Below, in pieces: positions 1 through 9,689 of a DNA stretch of 64,000 bases; position 1 is the first letter of the stretch; every line of letters begins with the position of its first letter. The stretch lies in contig NZ_JAIUZI010000006.1 of NCBI RefSeq assembly GCF_020171285.1, positions 1-64,000 of the forward strand, written 5' to 3'. Position numbers and translations under genes: made by a program. The notes under the pieces were generated by a model. It was not told the origin of the DNA. It did not search any database and was given only the letters and a program-made list of their open reading frames with translations. The DNA is from Seohaeicola saemankumensis. Its GTDB lineage: Bacteria; Pseudomonadota; Alphaproteobacteria; Rhodobacterales; Rhodobacteraceae.

Positions 1-62
<62 letters not shown>

Positions 63-281
63 CAGATGTGACCTGTCGACGTGGTTTTCAGGCTTCCGGG
101 TACAGACGAAATCGCACTCCCGGGCGTTTTCATCGACGTGTTCAAGTCCTTTGACATCTCACTGGCCGATTGTCCGAAAACCGACCCTGGTTTTCAGAAC
201 ACCTGCATCAGACCCTTCAAATGCAGCCGCCGCCCGAACGCGGCAGATGTCGTCATCGTGTCCTTCTTTTTCCGGCGGCCG

Positions 282-1976
282 CTATTGTCCGAGGACCTCG
301 TGCAGGACCTCTCCGGTTGCCCCGGACGGCGGCCGGGTGCCCGCGACGAGGGATAGCGTCAATGCAACGTCAATCGTGTGGACACGCCTCGACACCTTCC
401 GAGGAGTGATGGCCTGGCCGGCAAACAGGATGGGGACATAGGTATCGTAGCGCCACGGTGAACCATGGGTAACCGTGACCGACAAGCCGTCCATATCGTT
501 GATGAACCATTCGGGTTGGAAAATAAGGTATATGTCACCCGACCGGTCGGGGTGATAATTGTTCAACACGGCCTGCATCAGGGCGTTATCCGGCAGGGCC
601 CCTTCGCGCAGACGCGAACTGGGCACTGCATATGCCACGCCTTCAAAGGCAACCAGTTCATCCGCAATGGCCGTTTCGAGTACTATCCGGTCGATGTTCG
701 GGTGGTTGCGAATATCCGCAGCCAGGGTCAGATAGGGGTGGTCATAGCCCTCGAAAAGGGCGCCGCTGATCCCGAAACGCTCCCTGATCCGCGTGATCGC
801 AGGCGCAGTGTTCCACGCATCCGGAGTAACATAGCCCCCCGGCATCCCGATCGAGGCAAGATACCCCGGCGCTTCCGGGGCGCCATGATCCGAAGACAAG
901 ACGATCAGGGTGTTTTCAAGTCCGACCTCGGCGTCGATGTAGGCAAACAAATCAGCCAACGTGCGATCCAGATGAAGCAGGTTGTCTTCGGCCTCAAGAC
1001 TTGAGGGGCCGAAGAAATGGCCGACGTAATCGGTGACCGAGAAGCTCACGGAAAGGAAATCTGTCACGTCATCGTCACCCAGATCCTCGGCATCGATCAG
1101 GGTCTTGGCAAAATCGGCGGTTATCTTGTCCCCGAACGGGCTGAGTGTCAGCAAGGTCGTGAAATATCTGCCATCTGCGTCTCCCAGCGGATGCGGAAAC
1201 GTGCTCCCGAAGCCTGCGAAATCCGGCTTGTATCCCAGTTCGTTCGAGTTGGGAAAGAAATAGGTATCGACGGGGTTCAACAACTCCCACGATTGGCCGC
1301 CAAAGCTTCGGGGCAGATCCTTTGCGTTCCATGCCTCGACCCAGTCGGGATAGGCGTCATAATAGTAGTTGCTGGTTACGAACTCGCCTGCGGACTTCGA
1401 AAACCAGAAGGCCTTGCCGGCATGGCCCGCCATCGCGACCGCGCCGCGATCCTTGATGGACACGCCGAAGACCTTTGCCCGTCCGGCCGTGTTGACGACC
1501 AGTTCATCCCCGAAAGTCGATGTCAGAATGGCGCGTGGCGACCGGCCATCAGTCTTTGCGGCGCGTTGCGTGGGGTCGATTTCGGTTTCGTCGTCGACAT
1601 CCGCACCACTTGTCAGAATCGAATACTCCGGGTCTTCGATATTGTAGACCGTGCGCCCGGCTTCGCGGTCGTACCACAGGTTGCCCACCATGCCATGGGC
1701 GGCAGGGTTGGCGCCGGTGGCAAGCGTCGTATGCCCCACGATCGTTTCCGTGTTGGCATGCGTGTGATGGGCGTTGTTGTAGTGAATTCCGTTTTCCAGC
1801 AGGTAGCGGAAACCGCCCTCTCCGAATTGCTTCATGTGTCGTGTCGGCATGTCGCCGCGCAGCTGATCAACGGTGATCTGAACGATCAGTTTGGGCTGGT
1901 TCTGGGCTTTGGCCGCAAGAGGCAATGCGCCCATTGCGCATAACATCAGTGCGGTAATTCGGGAAACAAACTTCAT
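282..1976 (-). CDS. PafA/SPAP-like alkaline phosphatase (exported)
   Basis: A 564-aa protein with an N-terminal signal peptide (basic MKFVSR, hydrophobic core, cleavage near AKAQ). It belongs to the alkaline phosphatase/nucleotide pyrophosphatase superfamily. Visible motifs are the early metal site ITVDQLRGD, the Thr nucleophile in NTETIVGH, an Asn in MVGNLWYD, the Lys/Arg pair in SIKDRGAVAMAG and the late metal motif SSDHGAPE. The Thr nucleophile plus the Lys-x-Arg motif points to the PafA/SPAP monoesterase group rather than diesterases. It probably releases phosphate from organic monoesters in the periplasm. It is monocistronic, with about 970 bp of non-coding DNA upstream. The family call is firm; the substrate is inferred. 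Confidence 0.88.
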   Translation of the reverse strand: MKFVSRITALMLCAMGALPLAAKAQNQPKLIVQITVDQLRGDMPTRHMKQFGEGGFRYLLENGIHYNNAHHTHANTETIVGHTTLATGANPAAHGMVGNLWYDREAGRTVYNIEDPEYSILTSGADVDDETEIDPTQRAAKTDGRSPRAILTSTFGDELVVNTAGRAKVFGVSIKDRGAVAMAGHAGKAFWFSKSAGEFVTSNYYYDAYPDWVEAWNAKDLPRSFGGQSWELLNPVDTYFFPNSNELGYKPDFAGFGSTFPHPLGDADGRYFTTLLTLSPFGDKITADFAKTLIDAEDLGDDDVTDFLSVSFSVTDYVGHFFGPSSLEAEDNLLHLDRTLADLFAYIDAEVGLENTLIVLSSDHGAPEAPGYLASIGMPGGYVTPDAWNTAPAITRIRERFGISGALFEGYDHPYLTLAADIRNHPNIDRIVLETAIADELVAFEGVAYAVPSSRLREGALPDNALMQAVLNNYHPDRSGDIYLIFQPEWFINDMDGLSVTVTHGSPWRYDTYVPILFAGQAITPRKVSRRVHTIDVALTLSLVAGTRPPSGATGEVLHEVLGQ

Positions 1977-2946
1977 CTGGTGCCCTTTCTTGCCAAAAAC
2001 GACCGGCCTTGCCCATGCAGGCTACCCACTCAGGCAGAGCAACCAAACTCAAAAAAGCGGGAATCGGGACTGGGTCTGAATTTCATAGGGTATCGCAAGG
2101 TGCCCCGGCGTCCTGCACACATGCGTCGGCCGAGTTTTGTACCCGGGCAGCGCCCAGACCTCGCACCAGTCAGCACGGTTGTCAATTAGCACCTTGCCTT
2201 CGCACCGATACAATCGCTGACTTGGCTTATTGTGACGAACAGGTTCAACGGGCGGCCTATGTTGTCACAGATCGCATGTAGCTTGACCCTGTTTCGTGGA
2301 GAACGTTCGATCCCGGTCCCGTCCCCTCCGCCACTTGCCCTCGCGAAAGCGTTTTCCCGATCCGGCTGCGGCCGGATGTTCTATTTGTTTTTGAGGGTTG
2401 GAGTGGTTGGGCTATTCACCTCGACCGGAGAAAACGCGCCGAATACCGTTCTCTGACGCCCAATTGCTCTGAACCTGTTGACTGCGCCGATTTGGTGCAG
2501 GGTTTGTAATTTGTTGAAATCCCAGCGCTTTTCGGGCTGGCAGTCTGAGCACTTCGACACCAGTGGCGCTCGCCGAGATGGAACAGAAATCGAACGTTCG
2601 CCAGTAATCGAAGCCGCGTTTGTGACCGCTGCATCCAAGCAAGACTGAACAGGTCCTTCACGTAAAACGGTAAAGACTGGTTCTTCGGCATGACGGCGCA
2701 TGTCGGACGCTGCCGAGGCCTCGTCGAGAGCCGCACCCACCTCTTCACGCTGGCCTGCCCGAGACGAGTTCGAATGGGTCTGACGGCACCTCTGGCAGTA
2801 TCCCTGAGGGGCTGACGTTTCTGACGCCTCTCCGCCGCAAGGTCAGGGTGCAAGGCGTTCTCAAATCCGGAAGGACCTCATACATTCACACGTAACAGCG
2901 GCATCGGCGGCTCACCGTTTCCGGCACGCCGCCGAATTCTGTAGTC
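1977..2946. other. 970-bp intergenic region without a supportable gene
   Basis: Short overlapping open frames occur on both strands (for example 2232-2456 plus and 2381-2853 minus). None has a recognisable domain, a convincing ribosome binding site or a consistent reading frame. The region carries copy A of a dispersed element (2761-2790). It is probably promoter DNA for the phosphatase plus degraded sequence. Confidence 0.6.
2761..2790 (+). repeat. Dispersed intergenic element, copy A
   Basis: This 30-bp stretch begins GAGACGAGTTCGAATGGG and continues TCTGACGGCACC. It aligns with 9621-9649 and 19287-19316, sharing GAGACG, GTTCGAAT, GGTCTG and GCA(C/T)C. Unlike copies B and C it lacks the upstream GGGGGGCAGC block. 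All three copies lie between genes in the same orientation. Confidence 0.6.
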
Positions 2947-4371
2947 TCAGTGCGCGATCATGACATGGCGCACGGCGGTGTAGTCCTCAAGCGCGTACAT
3001 CGACATATCCTTGCCGTACCCGGATTGCTTGAGGCCTCCGTGGGGCATTTCATTGGTCAGCATGAAATGCGTGTTCACCCATGTGCAACCGTATTGCAGG
3101 CGGGCAGAGGCGTCGAGCGCCCGGCCGATATCGGTGGTCCAGACAGAGGAGGCGAGGCCATACTGGCTGTCGTTTGCCCAGGAAATCACGTCGTCGTCCT
3201 CGGTGAACCGGGTCACCGATACGACCGGGCCAAAGACCTCGCGCTGCACGATTTCGTCCTTTTGCAGCGCGCCGGCGATGACGGTCGGGCGATAGTAGAA
3301 GCCGCTGCCGTCATGCAGATCACCGCCGGTCACCACCTCCATGTGCTTTTGTTCTGCGGCCCTCTGCACGAAGCTGGCGACACGGTCGCGCTGGCGCCGC
3401 GAGATCAGCGGCGGGATCTCGTTTTGGGTGTCGTCGGCGTTGTCAAAGACGATCGAGGCGGCCGCCGCCGACAGGTCGGCAACCAGCCTGTCGTAGATGC
3501 CGGCGCCGGCGTAGATGCGGCAGGCCGCGGTACAGTCCTGCCCGGCGTTGTAGTAACCGAAGGCCCGCAGCCCATCGACCACGCGGGCGAGATCGGCATC
3601 GTCGTAGACGATGACCGGGGCCTTGCCGCCAAGTTCCAGGTGGGTGCGCTTGACCGAGTTCGCGGCAGCCGTCAGCACCTTCTTGCCGGTGGCGATGTCA
3701 CCGGTGATCGACACCATGTCGATACCGGGATGATGGATCAGCGCGTTTCCGACCGAACCGCCCTGGCCGACGATCACGTTGACGACGCCTTCGGGCAGAA
3801 CGCCGGACAGGATTTGCGCCATTTTCAAAGCGGTTAGCGGGGTCTGCTCGGAAGGTTTCATCACCACGGTGTTGCCGCCGGCTAGCGCGGGGGCGAGTTT
3901 CCACGCCATCATCATCACCGGGTAATTCCACGGCGCGATGGAGGCGACGACGCCGATGGCGTCCCGGCGGATCATCGAGGTATGGCCTTCGAGGTATTCG
4001 CCGGAGACCGGGCCGTGCATGTTGCGCACCGCGCCCGCGAAGTAGCGGAAGCAGTCGGCGACGGCGGGGATTTCCTCGTTGCGGACTTCGTTTATGGGCT
4101 TTCCGCAGTTCAGCGCTTCCAGTCGGGCGAGTTCCTCGAGGTTGGCCTCGACGGCGTCGGCGATGGCGAGGAGCTTGGCTGAGCGTTCCGAGGGCGTGGT
4201 GCGCGACCATGAGGCAAAGGCCTTGCGCGCGGCGGAGACAGCGCGGTCGATCTGGTCGCTGTTGGCCTCGGGCATGGCGAGAATGGTCTCGCCGGTGCGC
4301 GGGTTGAGGACGGTTTCTTCGGTTTCGGTGCCGGCTTCGAAAGAGGCGCCGATCAGCATGTTGATATCCAT
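2947..4371 (-). CDS. Aldehyde dehydrogenase, 4-aminobutanal dehydrogenase-like (PatD/YdcW type)
   Basis: A 474-aa NAD-dependent aldehyde dehydrogenase of normal family length. Visible motifs are APWNYP, the catalytic Glu246 in LELGGK and the nucleophile Cys280 in [12 protein letters not shown] chose the ATG at 4371 because GGGAG lies just upstream; a longer frame to 4410 would overlap the upstream permease. It is the last gene of a five-gene set with binding protein, ATPase and two permeases, matching the order of E. coli ydcSTUVW, where ydcW (patD) oxidises 4-aminobutanal to GABA. A role in putrescine catabolism is inferred from this context; betaine-aldehyde or similar activity is the main alternative. 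Confidence 0.85.
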   Translation of the reverse strand: MDINMLIGASFEAGTETEETVLNPRTGETILAMPEANSDQIDRAVSAARKAFASWSRTTPSERSAKLLAIADAVEANLEELARLEALNCGKPINEVRNEEIPAVADCFRYFAGAVRNMHGPVSGEYLEGHTSMIRRDAIGVVASIAPWNYPVMMMAWKLAPALAGGNTVVMKPSEQTPLTALKMAQILSGVLPEGVVNVIVGQGGSVGNALIHHPGIDMVSITGDIATGKKVLTAAANSVKRTHLELGGKAPVIVYDDADLARVVDGLRAFGYYNAGQDCTAACRIYAGAGIYDRLVADLSAAAASIVFDNADDTQNEIPPLISRRQRDRVASFVQRAAEQKHMEVVTGGDLHDGSGFYYRPTVIAGALQKDEIVQREVFGPVVSVTRFTEDDDVISWANDSQYGLASSVWTTDIGRALDASARLQYGCTWVNTHFMLTNEMPHGGLKQSGYGKDMSMYALEDYTAVRHVMIAH

Positions 4372-4390
4372 GATTGTCACTCCCAGTTCA

Positions 4391-5197
4391 TTATTTTCCT
4401 TGTCCGGCAACGGTTTCGGTGCCGCGGGTCAGGTAGTAGGCGCCGAGGATCGGCAGGAAGGTCACCAGCACCACGACCATGGCCACCACGTTGGTCACGG
4501 GGCGCTGGCGGGGGCGGACGAGTTCTTCGAGCATCCAGATCGGCAGGGTCTGTTGCTGGCCGGCGGTGAAGGTGGTCACGATTACCTCGTCAAAGCTGAG
4601 GGCAAAGGCCAGCATCCCGCCCGCCAGCAGTGCCGTGGCGATGTTGGGCAGGATAACGTGTTGAAAAGTCTGGAAACTATTTGCTCCGAGGTCCATCGAC
4701 GCTTCGATCAGCGAGCCCGAGGTGCGGCGGAAACGGGCGACGGCGTTGTTGTAGACGACGACGACGCAGAAGGTCGCGTGGCCCAGCACGATGGTCCAGA
4801 AGCTGAACGGGATGTCCATGATGTTGAAGGCCGAGCGCAGCGAAATCCCGGTGATGATGCCGGGCAGGGCAATGGGCAGGATCACCAGAAGCGACACCGC
4901 CTCGCGCCCGAAAAACCGCGCGCGGCTGACGGCGGCGGCGCAAAGAGTCCCTAAAACCAATGCGATAGCGGTCGAGATCGCGGCGACACGCAGCGACAGG
5001 CCGAGCGCCTCCCAGACGTCGGGACGGTTCCAGGTCACGGCAAACCACTTCAGCGTCAGCCCCGGGGGCGGCCATTGGTAGGACTTGTCCTCGGTCGTGA
5101 AGGCATAGACGAAGATCAGGAGGATCGGCAGGTGCATGAAGGCCAGCCCACCGGCGGCGGCGAGCTTGAGCCAGAGCGGCGCGCGGTCAGTGGACAT
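4391..5197 (-). CDS. Polyamine-type ABC transporter permease 2 (PotC/YdcV-like)
   Basis: A 268-aa inner-membrane permease with about six hydrophobic segments. The binding-protein-dependent transport loop reads [21 protein letters not shown], cut here to its core [10 protein letters not shown], and contacts the ATPase. The start at 5197 is preceded by GGGAGAG at good spacing. An open frame runs upstream to 5887, but it overlaps permease 1 and has no family similarity. It pairs with the permease at 5302-6243. A 104-bp gap separates the two, unlike the tight overlaps elsewhere in the operon, and it carries an 11-bp direct repeat. Confidence 0.88.
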   Translation of the reverse strand: MSTDRAPLWLKLAAAGGLAFMHLPILLIFVYAFTTEDKSYQWPPPGLTLKWFAVTWNRPDVWEALGLSLRVAAISTAIALVLGTLCAAAVSRARFFGREAVSLLVILPIALPGIITGISLRSAFNIMDIPFSFWTIVLGHATFCVVVVYNNAVARFRRTSGSLIEASMDLGANSFQTFQHVILPNIATALLAGGMLAFALSFDEVIVTTFTAGQQQTLPIWMLEELVRPRQRPVTNVVAMVVVLVTFLPILGAYYLTRGTETVAGQGK

Positions 5198-5230
5198 GGC
5201 GGCTCTCCCTGCGTGGGGCCGTCGTTTCGA

Positions 5231-5273
5231 CCGTTTTGTACCGGCCGCAGACAGCGGTTTTTCCGTTTTGTAC
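5231..5273. repeat. 11-bp direct repeat between the two permease genes
   Basis: CCGTTTTGTAC occurs at 5231-5241 and again, identically, at 5263-5273, start-to-start distance 32 bp, about three helical turns. Between them lies a small hairpin, CCGC-agaca-GCGG (5245-5257), followed on the plus strand by TTTTT. The position inside an operon is unusual. It could be a regulator site or an mRNA processing or attenuation element. Confidence 0.5.
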
Positions 5274-5301
5274 ATCGCGCGCGGGCAGTGTCGGCGGCGT
5301 A

Positions 5302-6243
5302 TCACAGCGCATCGAAGGCCCCTTTCTTCTTGGCGACCCAGAGGTAGATCCCCATGATCACGATCGGCACCACGGCGAAGGCGGCGGCGAGGGGAATGTT
5401 GCCGGCGGTGCCCTGGTAGGAGTAGACCGCCTGGCCGATGAACCGGCGCGAGGAGCCGACGATCTGCGGAATGATGTAATCGCCCAGCGTCAGCGAGAAG
5501 GTGAAGATCGACCCGGCGATGACGCCGGGCAGGGCCAGCGGCAGCAGCACGTGGCGGAAGGTCTGGCCGGGGGTGGCGCCGAGATCGCCGGAGGCTTCCA
5601 GCATGGTCGGCGGCACGCGTTCCAGCGACGCTTGGACCGGCAGCACCATGAAGGGCAGCCAGACATAGAGGAACACGAGGAAGGTTCCGGTCCAACTGAC
5701 CGACAGCGAATTGCCCCCGACCACCGGCAATGACAGGTAGGCGTTCAGCAGCCAGCTGAGGTGCAGGGTTTCGAACAGCCAGTTCAGGATGCCTTCCTTG
5801 GCGAGGATCAGCTTCCACGAGTAGACCTTGACCAGGTAGCTGGACCACAGCGGCAGCATGACGCCGATGTAGAACACCGCCTTCCACCGGCCACGGGCAT
5901 AGCGGGCGGCGTAGTAGGCGATGGGGAAGCTGATGATCGCGGCGGCCACGGTGACAGAGGCGGCCATGACCACGGTGCGGATGATGATGTCGAGGTTGGC
6001 CGGCGTGAAGAGTTCGCCATAGGTCTTGAGCGTCAACTCGTAGACGATCAGCCCCGAGAATTCGTCGATGGAAAAGAAGCTTTGCGCCAGCAGCGCGAAG
6101 AGCGCGCCGAGGTAGACGATGCCAAGCCAGAGCGCCGGCGGTGCCAGCAGCAGAAAGACGGTCAGCCGGGGGTTGCGCCAGAGCAGGTCCGACAGGCGGA
6201 CCAGCGGGCCGCTGCGCGGGGTATCGGGGACGGTATCGGTCAT
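5302..6243 (-). CDS. Polyamine-type ABC transporter permease 1 (PotB/YdcU-like)
   Basis: A 313-aa inner-membrane permease. It has a first transmembrane segment after [19 protein letters not shown], a large periplasmic loop and a coupling loop with [20 protein letters not shown]. The start is the ATG at 6241-6243, overlapping the ATPase stop as ATGA. Together with the second permease it forms the membrane channel for the substrate delivered by the binding protein at 7298-8461. Confidence 0.88.
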   Translation of the reverse strand: MTDTVPDTPRSGPLVRLSDLLWRNPRLTVFLLLAPPALWLGIVYLGALFALLAQSFFSIDEFSGLIVYELTLKTYGELFTPANLDIIIRTVVMAASVTVAAAIISFPIAYYAARYARGRWKAVFYIGVMLPLWSSYLVKVYSWKLILAKEGILNWLFETLHLSWLLNAYLSLPVVGGNSLSVSWTGTFLVFLYVWLPFMVLPVQASLERVPPTMLEASGDLGATPGQTFRHVLLPLALPGVIAGSIFTFSLTLGDYIIPQIVGSSRRFIGQAVYSYQGTAGNIPLAAAFAVVPIVIMGIYLWVAKKKGAFDAL

Positions 6244-7226
6244 CCGCCCTGCTCCATCAGGTGCAGGTCGGCGGGGTCCCATGTCACGTGGACCTTGTCG
6301 CCGCTGTGCGGCACGGCGGCGCCCTTGGGCAGCAGCGCCACGATGGTGGCGTGTTCGGTATCCATGGTGACGCGGGTGGCGGTGCCGATGAAGCTGGAGG
6401 AGCGGACCGTCGCGGGCAGGCCGGTGTCGGACAGGCGCACCGCCTCGGGCCGGACGGTGGCGTGGGTCCAGGTGCCGGTGAGTTCCTCGGTCAGGTGCGG
6501 CGGCAGCACGTTGGAGGAGCCGACGAAATCGGCCACGAAGGGCACGTCGGGGCGGTAGTAGATGTCGTGCGGTTTGCCGACCTGCACGATCCGGCCCTCG
6601 TTGAAGACGGCGACCCGGTCGGCCATCGACAATGCCTCACCCTGGTCATGGGTGACGAAGACGAAGGTGATGCCGAGCTTGCGCTGCAATGCCTTGAGTT
6701 CTTCCTGCATCTGTTCGCGCAGCTTGAGGTCGAGCGCGCCCAGCGGTTCGTCCAGCAGCAGCACCTTGGGCTGGTTGACCAGCGCGCGGGCCAGCGCGAC
6801 GCGCTGCCGCTGGCCGCCGGAGAGTTCGGACGGGCGGCGGCCGCCGTAGCCGGGCAGGGCGACCATTTCCAGCGCTTCTTCGGCGGCGCGGCGGCGCTCG
6901 GTCTTGGGCTGGCCCGCGATCATTAGCCCATAGGCGACGTTGTCGACCACGTTGAGGTGCGGGAACAGGGCGTAATCCTGGAACACGGTGTTCACGTGAC
7001 GTTTGTAGGGCGGCACGCCATGGGCGGAGTCCCCGAAGATCTCGATCTCGCCCGAGGTGGGCTGGTCGAAACCGGCGATCAGGCGCAGGCAGGTTGTCTT
7101 GCCGGAGCCGGAAGGGCCCAGCATGGCGAAGAATTCGCCTTCGGCGATGTCGATATCGACGTCGTTCACGGCCTTGACGGGCCCATAGTGGCGGGAGACG
7201 CGGGAAAAGCGCACGGCAGTTGTCAT
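6240..7226 (-). CDS. Polyamine-type ABC transporter ATPase (PotA/YdcT-like)
   Basis: A 328-aa nucleotide-binding subunit. Walker A is GPSGSGKTT, the signature [15 protein letters not shown], Walker [13 protein letters not shown] and the switch His is in FVTHDQGEA. After about residue 240 comes a TOBE-type regulatory domain, as in PotA/MalK-class ATPases. The ATG at 7226 is chosen over an in-frame TTG six bases earlier because AAGGA lies about 10 nt upstream of it. It overlaps permease 1 by four bases, so translational coupling is likely. Confidence 0.9.
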   Translation of the reverse strand: MTTAVRFSRVSRHYGPVKAVNDVDIDIAEGEFFAMLGPSGSGKTTCLRLIAGFDQPTSGEIEIFGDSAHGVPPYKRHVNTVFQDYALFPHLNVVDNVAYGLMIAGQPKTERRRAAEEALEMVALPGYGGRRPSELSGGQRQRVALARALVNQPKVLLLDEPLGALDLKLREQMQEELKALQRKLGITFVFVTHDQGEALSMADRVAVFNEGRIVQVGKPHDIYYRPDVPFVADFVGSSNVLPPHLTEELTGTWTHATVRPEAVRLSDTGLPATVRSSSFIGTATRVTMDTEHATIVALLPKGAAVPHSGDKVHVTWDPADLHLMEQGG

Positions 7227-7297
7227 GAACAATCCGTTCCTTGGCCTGCCGCCGGTTTTGGCGGCAGGCTGATTTCAGTTGTGTCCGGGTGGGGTGA

Positions 7298-8461
7298 TCA
7301 GCGGCCGCCGATCACGCCGATGTAGTCGGACACCCAGCGGTAGTAGGGCACGCATTCCCCCTGGCTTTCGCATTTGCTGACCGGGGTCTGCCAGAACTTG
7401 ATGCGTTCGAAGTCGTCCATCCCGTTCTTGGTGCAGCCTTCGGCGGTCTGCATGCCGCGGCCGTCGGTGCAGGCCGCCGGAACCGAGGGGTTGGCGCCGA
7501 ACCAGACCGAGAGGTCGGACTGCAGGTTGGAGCTGAGGGTGTGTTCCATCCACATGTAGGCGCAGTTGGGGTGTTCGGCGTCCACGTGCATCATGGTGGT
7601 GTCGGCCCAGCCGGTTGCGCCCTCGACCGGGATCACCGAGGCGACCGGGGCGTTGTCGCCCTGCAGCAGGTTGACCTGGAACGGCCAGGAGCCCGACGCG
7701 ACGATGCCTTCGTTCTTGAAGTCGTCGATCTGGATGAAGGCGTCGTGCCAGTAGCGGCTGACCAGTTCGCGCTGTCCACGCAGCAGGTCGAGCGCGGCGG
7801 CGTATTGATCGGCGTTCAGCTCGTAGGGGGAGGTGATGCCGAGGTCGGGCTGGTGGTGCATCAGGTAGTTGGCGGCGTCGGCCACATGGATCGGGCCATC
7901 GTAGGCCTGCACGCGGCCGGCGTTGCTCTGCCCGTCGGGCAGGGTCATTTCCTCGAACACCACGTTCCACGAGGTCGGGGGCGCGTCACCGAAAGCTTCG
8001 GTGTTGTACATCAGCACGTTGGGGCCCCACATGTAGGGGGTGCCGTAGTGCTGGCCGCCGACGTAGTGCCAGGGCGCTTCCTTGAGCCGGTCATCGACGG
8101 TGTCCCAGCTGGGGATCAGGGCGGTGTTGACGGGTTGCACGCGCTTGCCCGCGATCAGCCGCAGCGAGGCGTCGCCGGAGGCCGTGACGAGGTCGAAGCC
8201 GCCCTCGTTCATCAGCGCGACCATCTCGTCGGAGGTGTTGGCGGTCTTGACGTTGACCTTGCAGCTGGTGGCCTCTTCGAACTTGGTGACCCAGTCGAAT
8301 TCGGCCATGGTTTCGCCGCGCTCGATGTATCCCGGCCAGGCCACGATATCGACCTGCCCTTCGCCGGGGCCGATGGCCGTGAGCATGTCGGCGGCGCTGG
8401 CCTGTCCGGCCACGACGCCGGCTGCGACCAGCGCGGTGCAGTTTTTCAGAAACGATGTCAT
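7298..8461 (-). CDS. Periplasmic binding protein of a polyamine-type ABC transporter (PotD/YdcS-like)
   Basis: A 387-aa exported protein with a signal peptide (MTSFLKNCTALVAAGVVAGQASA). The mature part resembles the PotD/spermidine-putrescine binding group: VDIVAWPGYIERG near the N-terminus, FDLVTASGDASLRLI, and PYMWGPNVLMYNTEAFGDAP. It is the first gene of the operon, the usual place for the most abundant subunit, and is followed by ATPase, two permeases and the aldehyde dehydrogenase. Specificity for putrescine or a related amine is inferred from the family and the adjacent dehydrogenase. Confidence 0.87.
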   Translation of the reverse strand: MTSFLKNCTALVAAGVVAGQASAADMLTAIGPGEGQVDIVAWPGYIERGETMAEFDWVTKFEEATSCKVNVKTANTSDEMVALMNEGGFDLVTASGDASLRLIAGKRVQPVNTALIPSWDTVDDRLKEAPWHYVGGQHYGTPYMWGPNVLMYNTEAFGDAPPTSWNVVFEEMTLPDGQSNAGRVQAYDGPIHVADAANYLMHHQPDLGITSPYELNADQYAAALDLLRGQRELVSRYWHDAFIQIDDFKNEGIVASGSWPFQVNLLQGDNAPVASVIPVEGATGWADTTMMHVDAEHPNCAYMWMEHTLSSNLQSDLSVWFGANPSVPAACTDGRGMQTAEGCTKNGMDDFERIKFWQTPVSKCESQGECVPYYRWVSDYIGVIGGR

Positions 8462-8567
8462 CGGAGAACTCCCTTGTTGGATAGCTTCTCGGATCGGCCG
8501 ATGAGTGGCCTTTCCTGGCTGGGGAAAGGATGAGCCGCGTTTCGCGGTTTCGCAAATTCAATAACCA

Positions 8568-8580
8568 GAAACTCGGTTTC
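8568..8580. promoter_or_regulatory. Inverted repeat upstream of the transporter operon
   Basis: GAAAC-TCG-GTTTC is a perfect 5-3-5 inverted repeat about 107 bp upstream of the binding-protein start. It lies in the 139-bp gap between the LysR gene and the operon and is a candidate operator, with no direct support beyond symmetry and position. Confidence 0.3.
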
Positions 8581-8600
8581 GGTTTTTCCGATAGGTCAGA

Positions 8601-9509
8601 CTACCTGTCTCTAACCGCCTGATGTCCCTTGGCAATTGCGATGAAATCGCGGGCGGCGGGGGACAGGGGAGAGCCCTTGCGCCAGGCCATTCCGACCTGC
8701 ACCACCGGCAGGGCGCCGGAAACGTCACGCGATTCTATGCGGTCGCCTTCCAGCGACCACGGGCGGTAGACGAGGTCGGGCAGGAGCGCGATTCCGGCGC
8801 CGGTGGCGACAAGACTGCGGACCGCCTCGACCGAGCGGGTCCGGAAGGCGATGCGGGGGCGCCGGCCGAGGGCGGAGAGCAGGTTCATCGCCGCTTCGCC
8901 CATTTCGTCGATGTCGAGCATGATCAGCTGTTCGCCACCGAGGTCGTCGACGTTGATGCTGTCGTGGGTGACCAGCCGGTGACCGATGGGCAGCCACAGC
9001 CGGTAGGGCGAGACATCGAGGATCTCCATCTGCAGCGCCAGTTTGTCGTGCAGGTTCGACACCACCATGACGGCCACGTCCAGCTCGCCGCCGATCAGCA
9101 GGTGTTCGAGGTATTCGCCGTTATCCTCGATGGCCGAGACCTCGACCTGTGGATTGGCGCGGCGGTAGCGGGCCAGCAGGTCGGACATGACGTAGCCGGC
9201 CATCAGTGAGGTGACACCGAGGTGCAGCTCGCCGCCGATCTCCTCTTCCTTTTCGGTCAGCGCGCGGCGGGCGCCGGAGACTTCGGCGAGGATCGAGGTG
9301 GCATGGCGCAGGAACTGGTGCCCCTTGTGCGTGATGTTGAGCCCGCGCGGGTGGCGGTCGAACAGCTGGATGCCGAGGTCGTCCTCGAGGAACTTGATCG
9401 CCTCGGTCACGGCCGATTGCGAGATCGCCAGCGTCTGCGCCGCCCGGCTGACCGATCCGTGTTCTGCGACCGCGACGAAGTAGCGAAGCTGTTTGAGGGT
9501 AAAGGCCAA
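8601..9509 (-). CDS. LysR-family transcriptional regulator
   Basis: A 302-aa LysR-type regulator. The N-terminal winged helix-turn-helix covers about residues 1-60 (LKQLRYFVAVAEHGSVSRAAQTLAISQSAVTEAI region) and is followed by a periplasmic-binding-like effector domain. I chose the TTG at 9509 because GGAG sits 6 nt upstream and family members begin almost exactly there. The longer frame to 9617 adds an unrelated basic tail. It lies directly upstream of the polyamine-type operon on the same strand and is its probable regulator; the inducer is unknown. Confidence 0.85.
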   Translation of the reverse strand: MAFTLKQLRYFVAVAEHGSVSRAAQTLAISQSAVTEAIKFLEDDLGIQLFDRHPRGLNITHKGHQFLRHATSILAEVSGARRALTEKEEEIGGELHLGVTSLMAGYVMSDLLARYRRANPQVEVSAIEDNGEYLEHLLIGGELDVAVMVVSNLHDKLALQMEILDVSPYRLWLPIGHRLVTHDSINVDDLGGEQLIMLDIDEMGEAAMNLLSALGRRPRIAFRTRSVEAVRSLVATGAGIALLPDLVYRPWSLEGDRIESRDVSGALPVVQVGMAWRKGSPLSPAARDFIAIAKGHQAVRDR

Positions 9510-9595
9510 GGAGGCTCCGTGCGTTTGGAAAGTGGAAGCGGCTTGGCAAAACCTAGATGCAAAACAAGCGGATGTCGAACCGTGACCTTGTTTGC

Positions 9596-9649
9596 GGGGG
9601 GCAGCCATCCTGTCCATGTAGAGACGGTTCGAATTGGTCTGACTGCACC
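9596..9649 (+). repeat. Dispersed intergenic element, copy B (left flank of caspase/polyacidic island)
   Basis: Begins GGGGGGCAGC (9596-9605), then a 15-nt less conserved part, then GAGACGGTTCGAATTGG and TCTGACTGCACC. Copy C at 19262 has the same blocks with the same 15-nt spacing and the same orientation. AGAC and GTCT can pair around the TTCGAA core in all three copies. It lies 40 bp beyond the 3' end of the caspase gene. Confidence 0.65.
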
Positions 9650-9689
9650 CGAAATCCTCTGAAAGCTGGCAAATCCTTGCTGAAAGGCG

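Noticed and set aside
2300-2332. tRNA-Ser 3' end (GTTCGATCC ... CTCCGCCA)
   Set aside because: The distance from the T-loop-like TTCGATC to CCA is about five bases too long, and no D-arm, anticodon arm or matching acceptor 5' strand is found upstream.
2381-2853. Minus-strand ORFs of 76-145 codons upstream of the aldehyde dehydrogenase
   Set aside because: Three overlapping frames in different registers, no recognisable domain, no ribosome binding site; they overlap the dispersed element copy.
4391-5887. 498-aa version of the second permease
   Set aside because: Residues upstream of 5197 overlap the first permease gene on the same strand in another frame and resemble no family; the ATG at 5197 has a proper ribosome binding site.
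9621-9649. T-arm of a tRNA in the dispersed element (GGTTCGAATT)
   Set aside because: The flanking bases do not form a five-pair T stem, and no other tRNA parts are nearby in any of the three copies.
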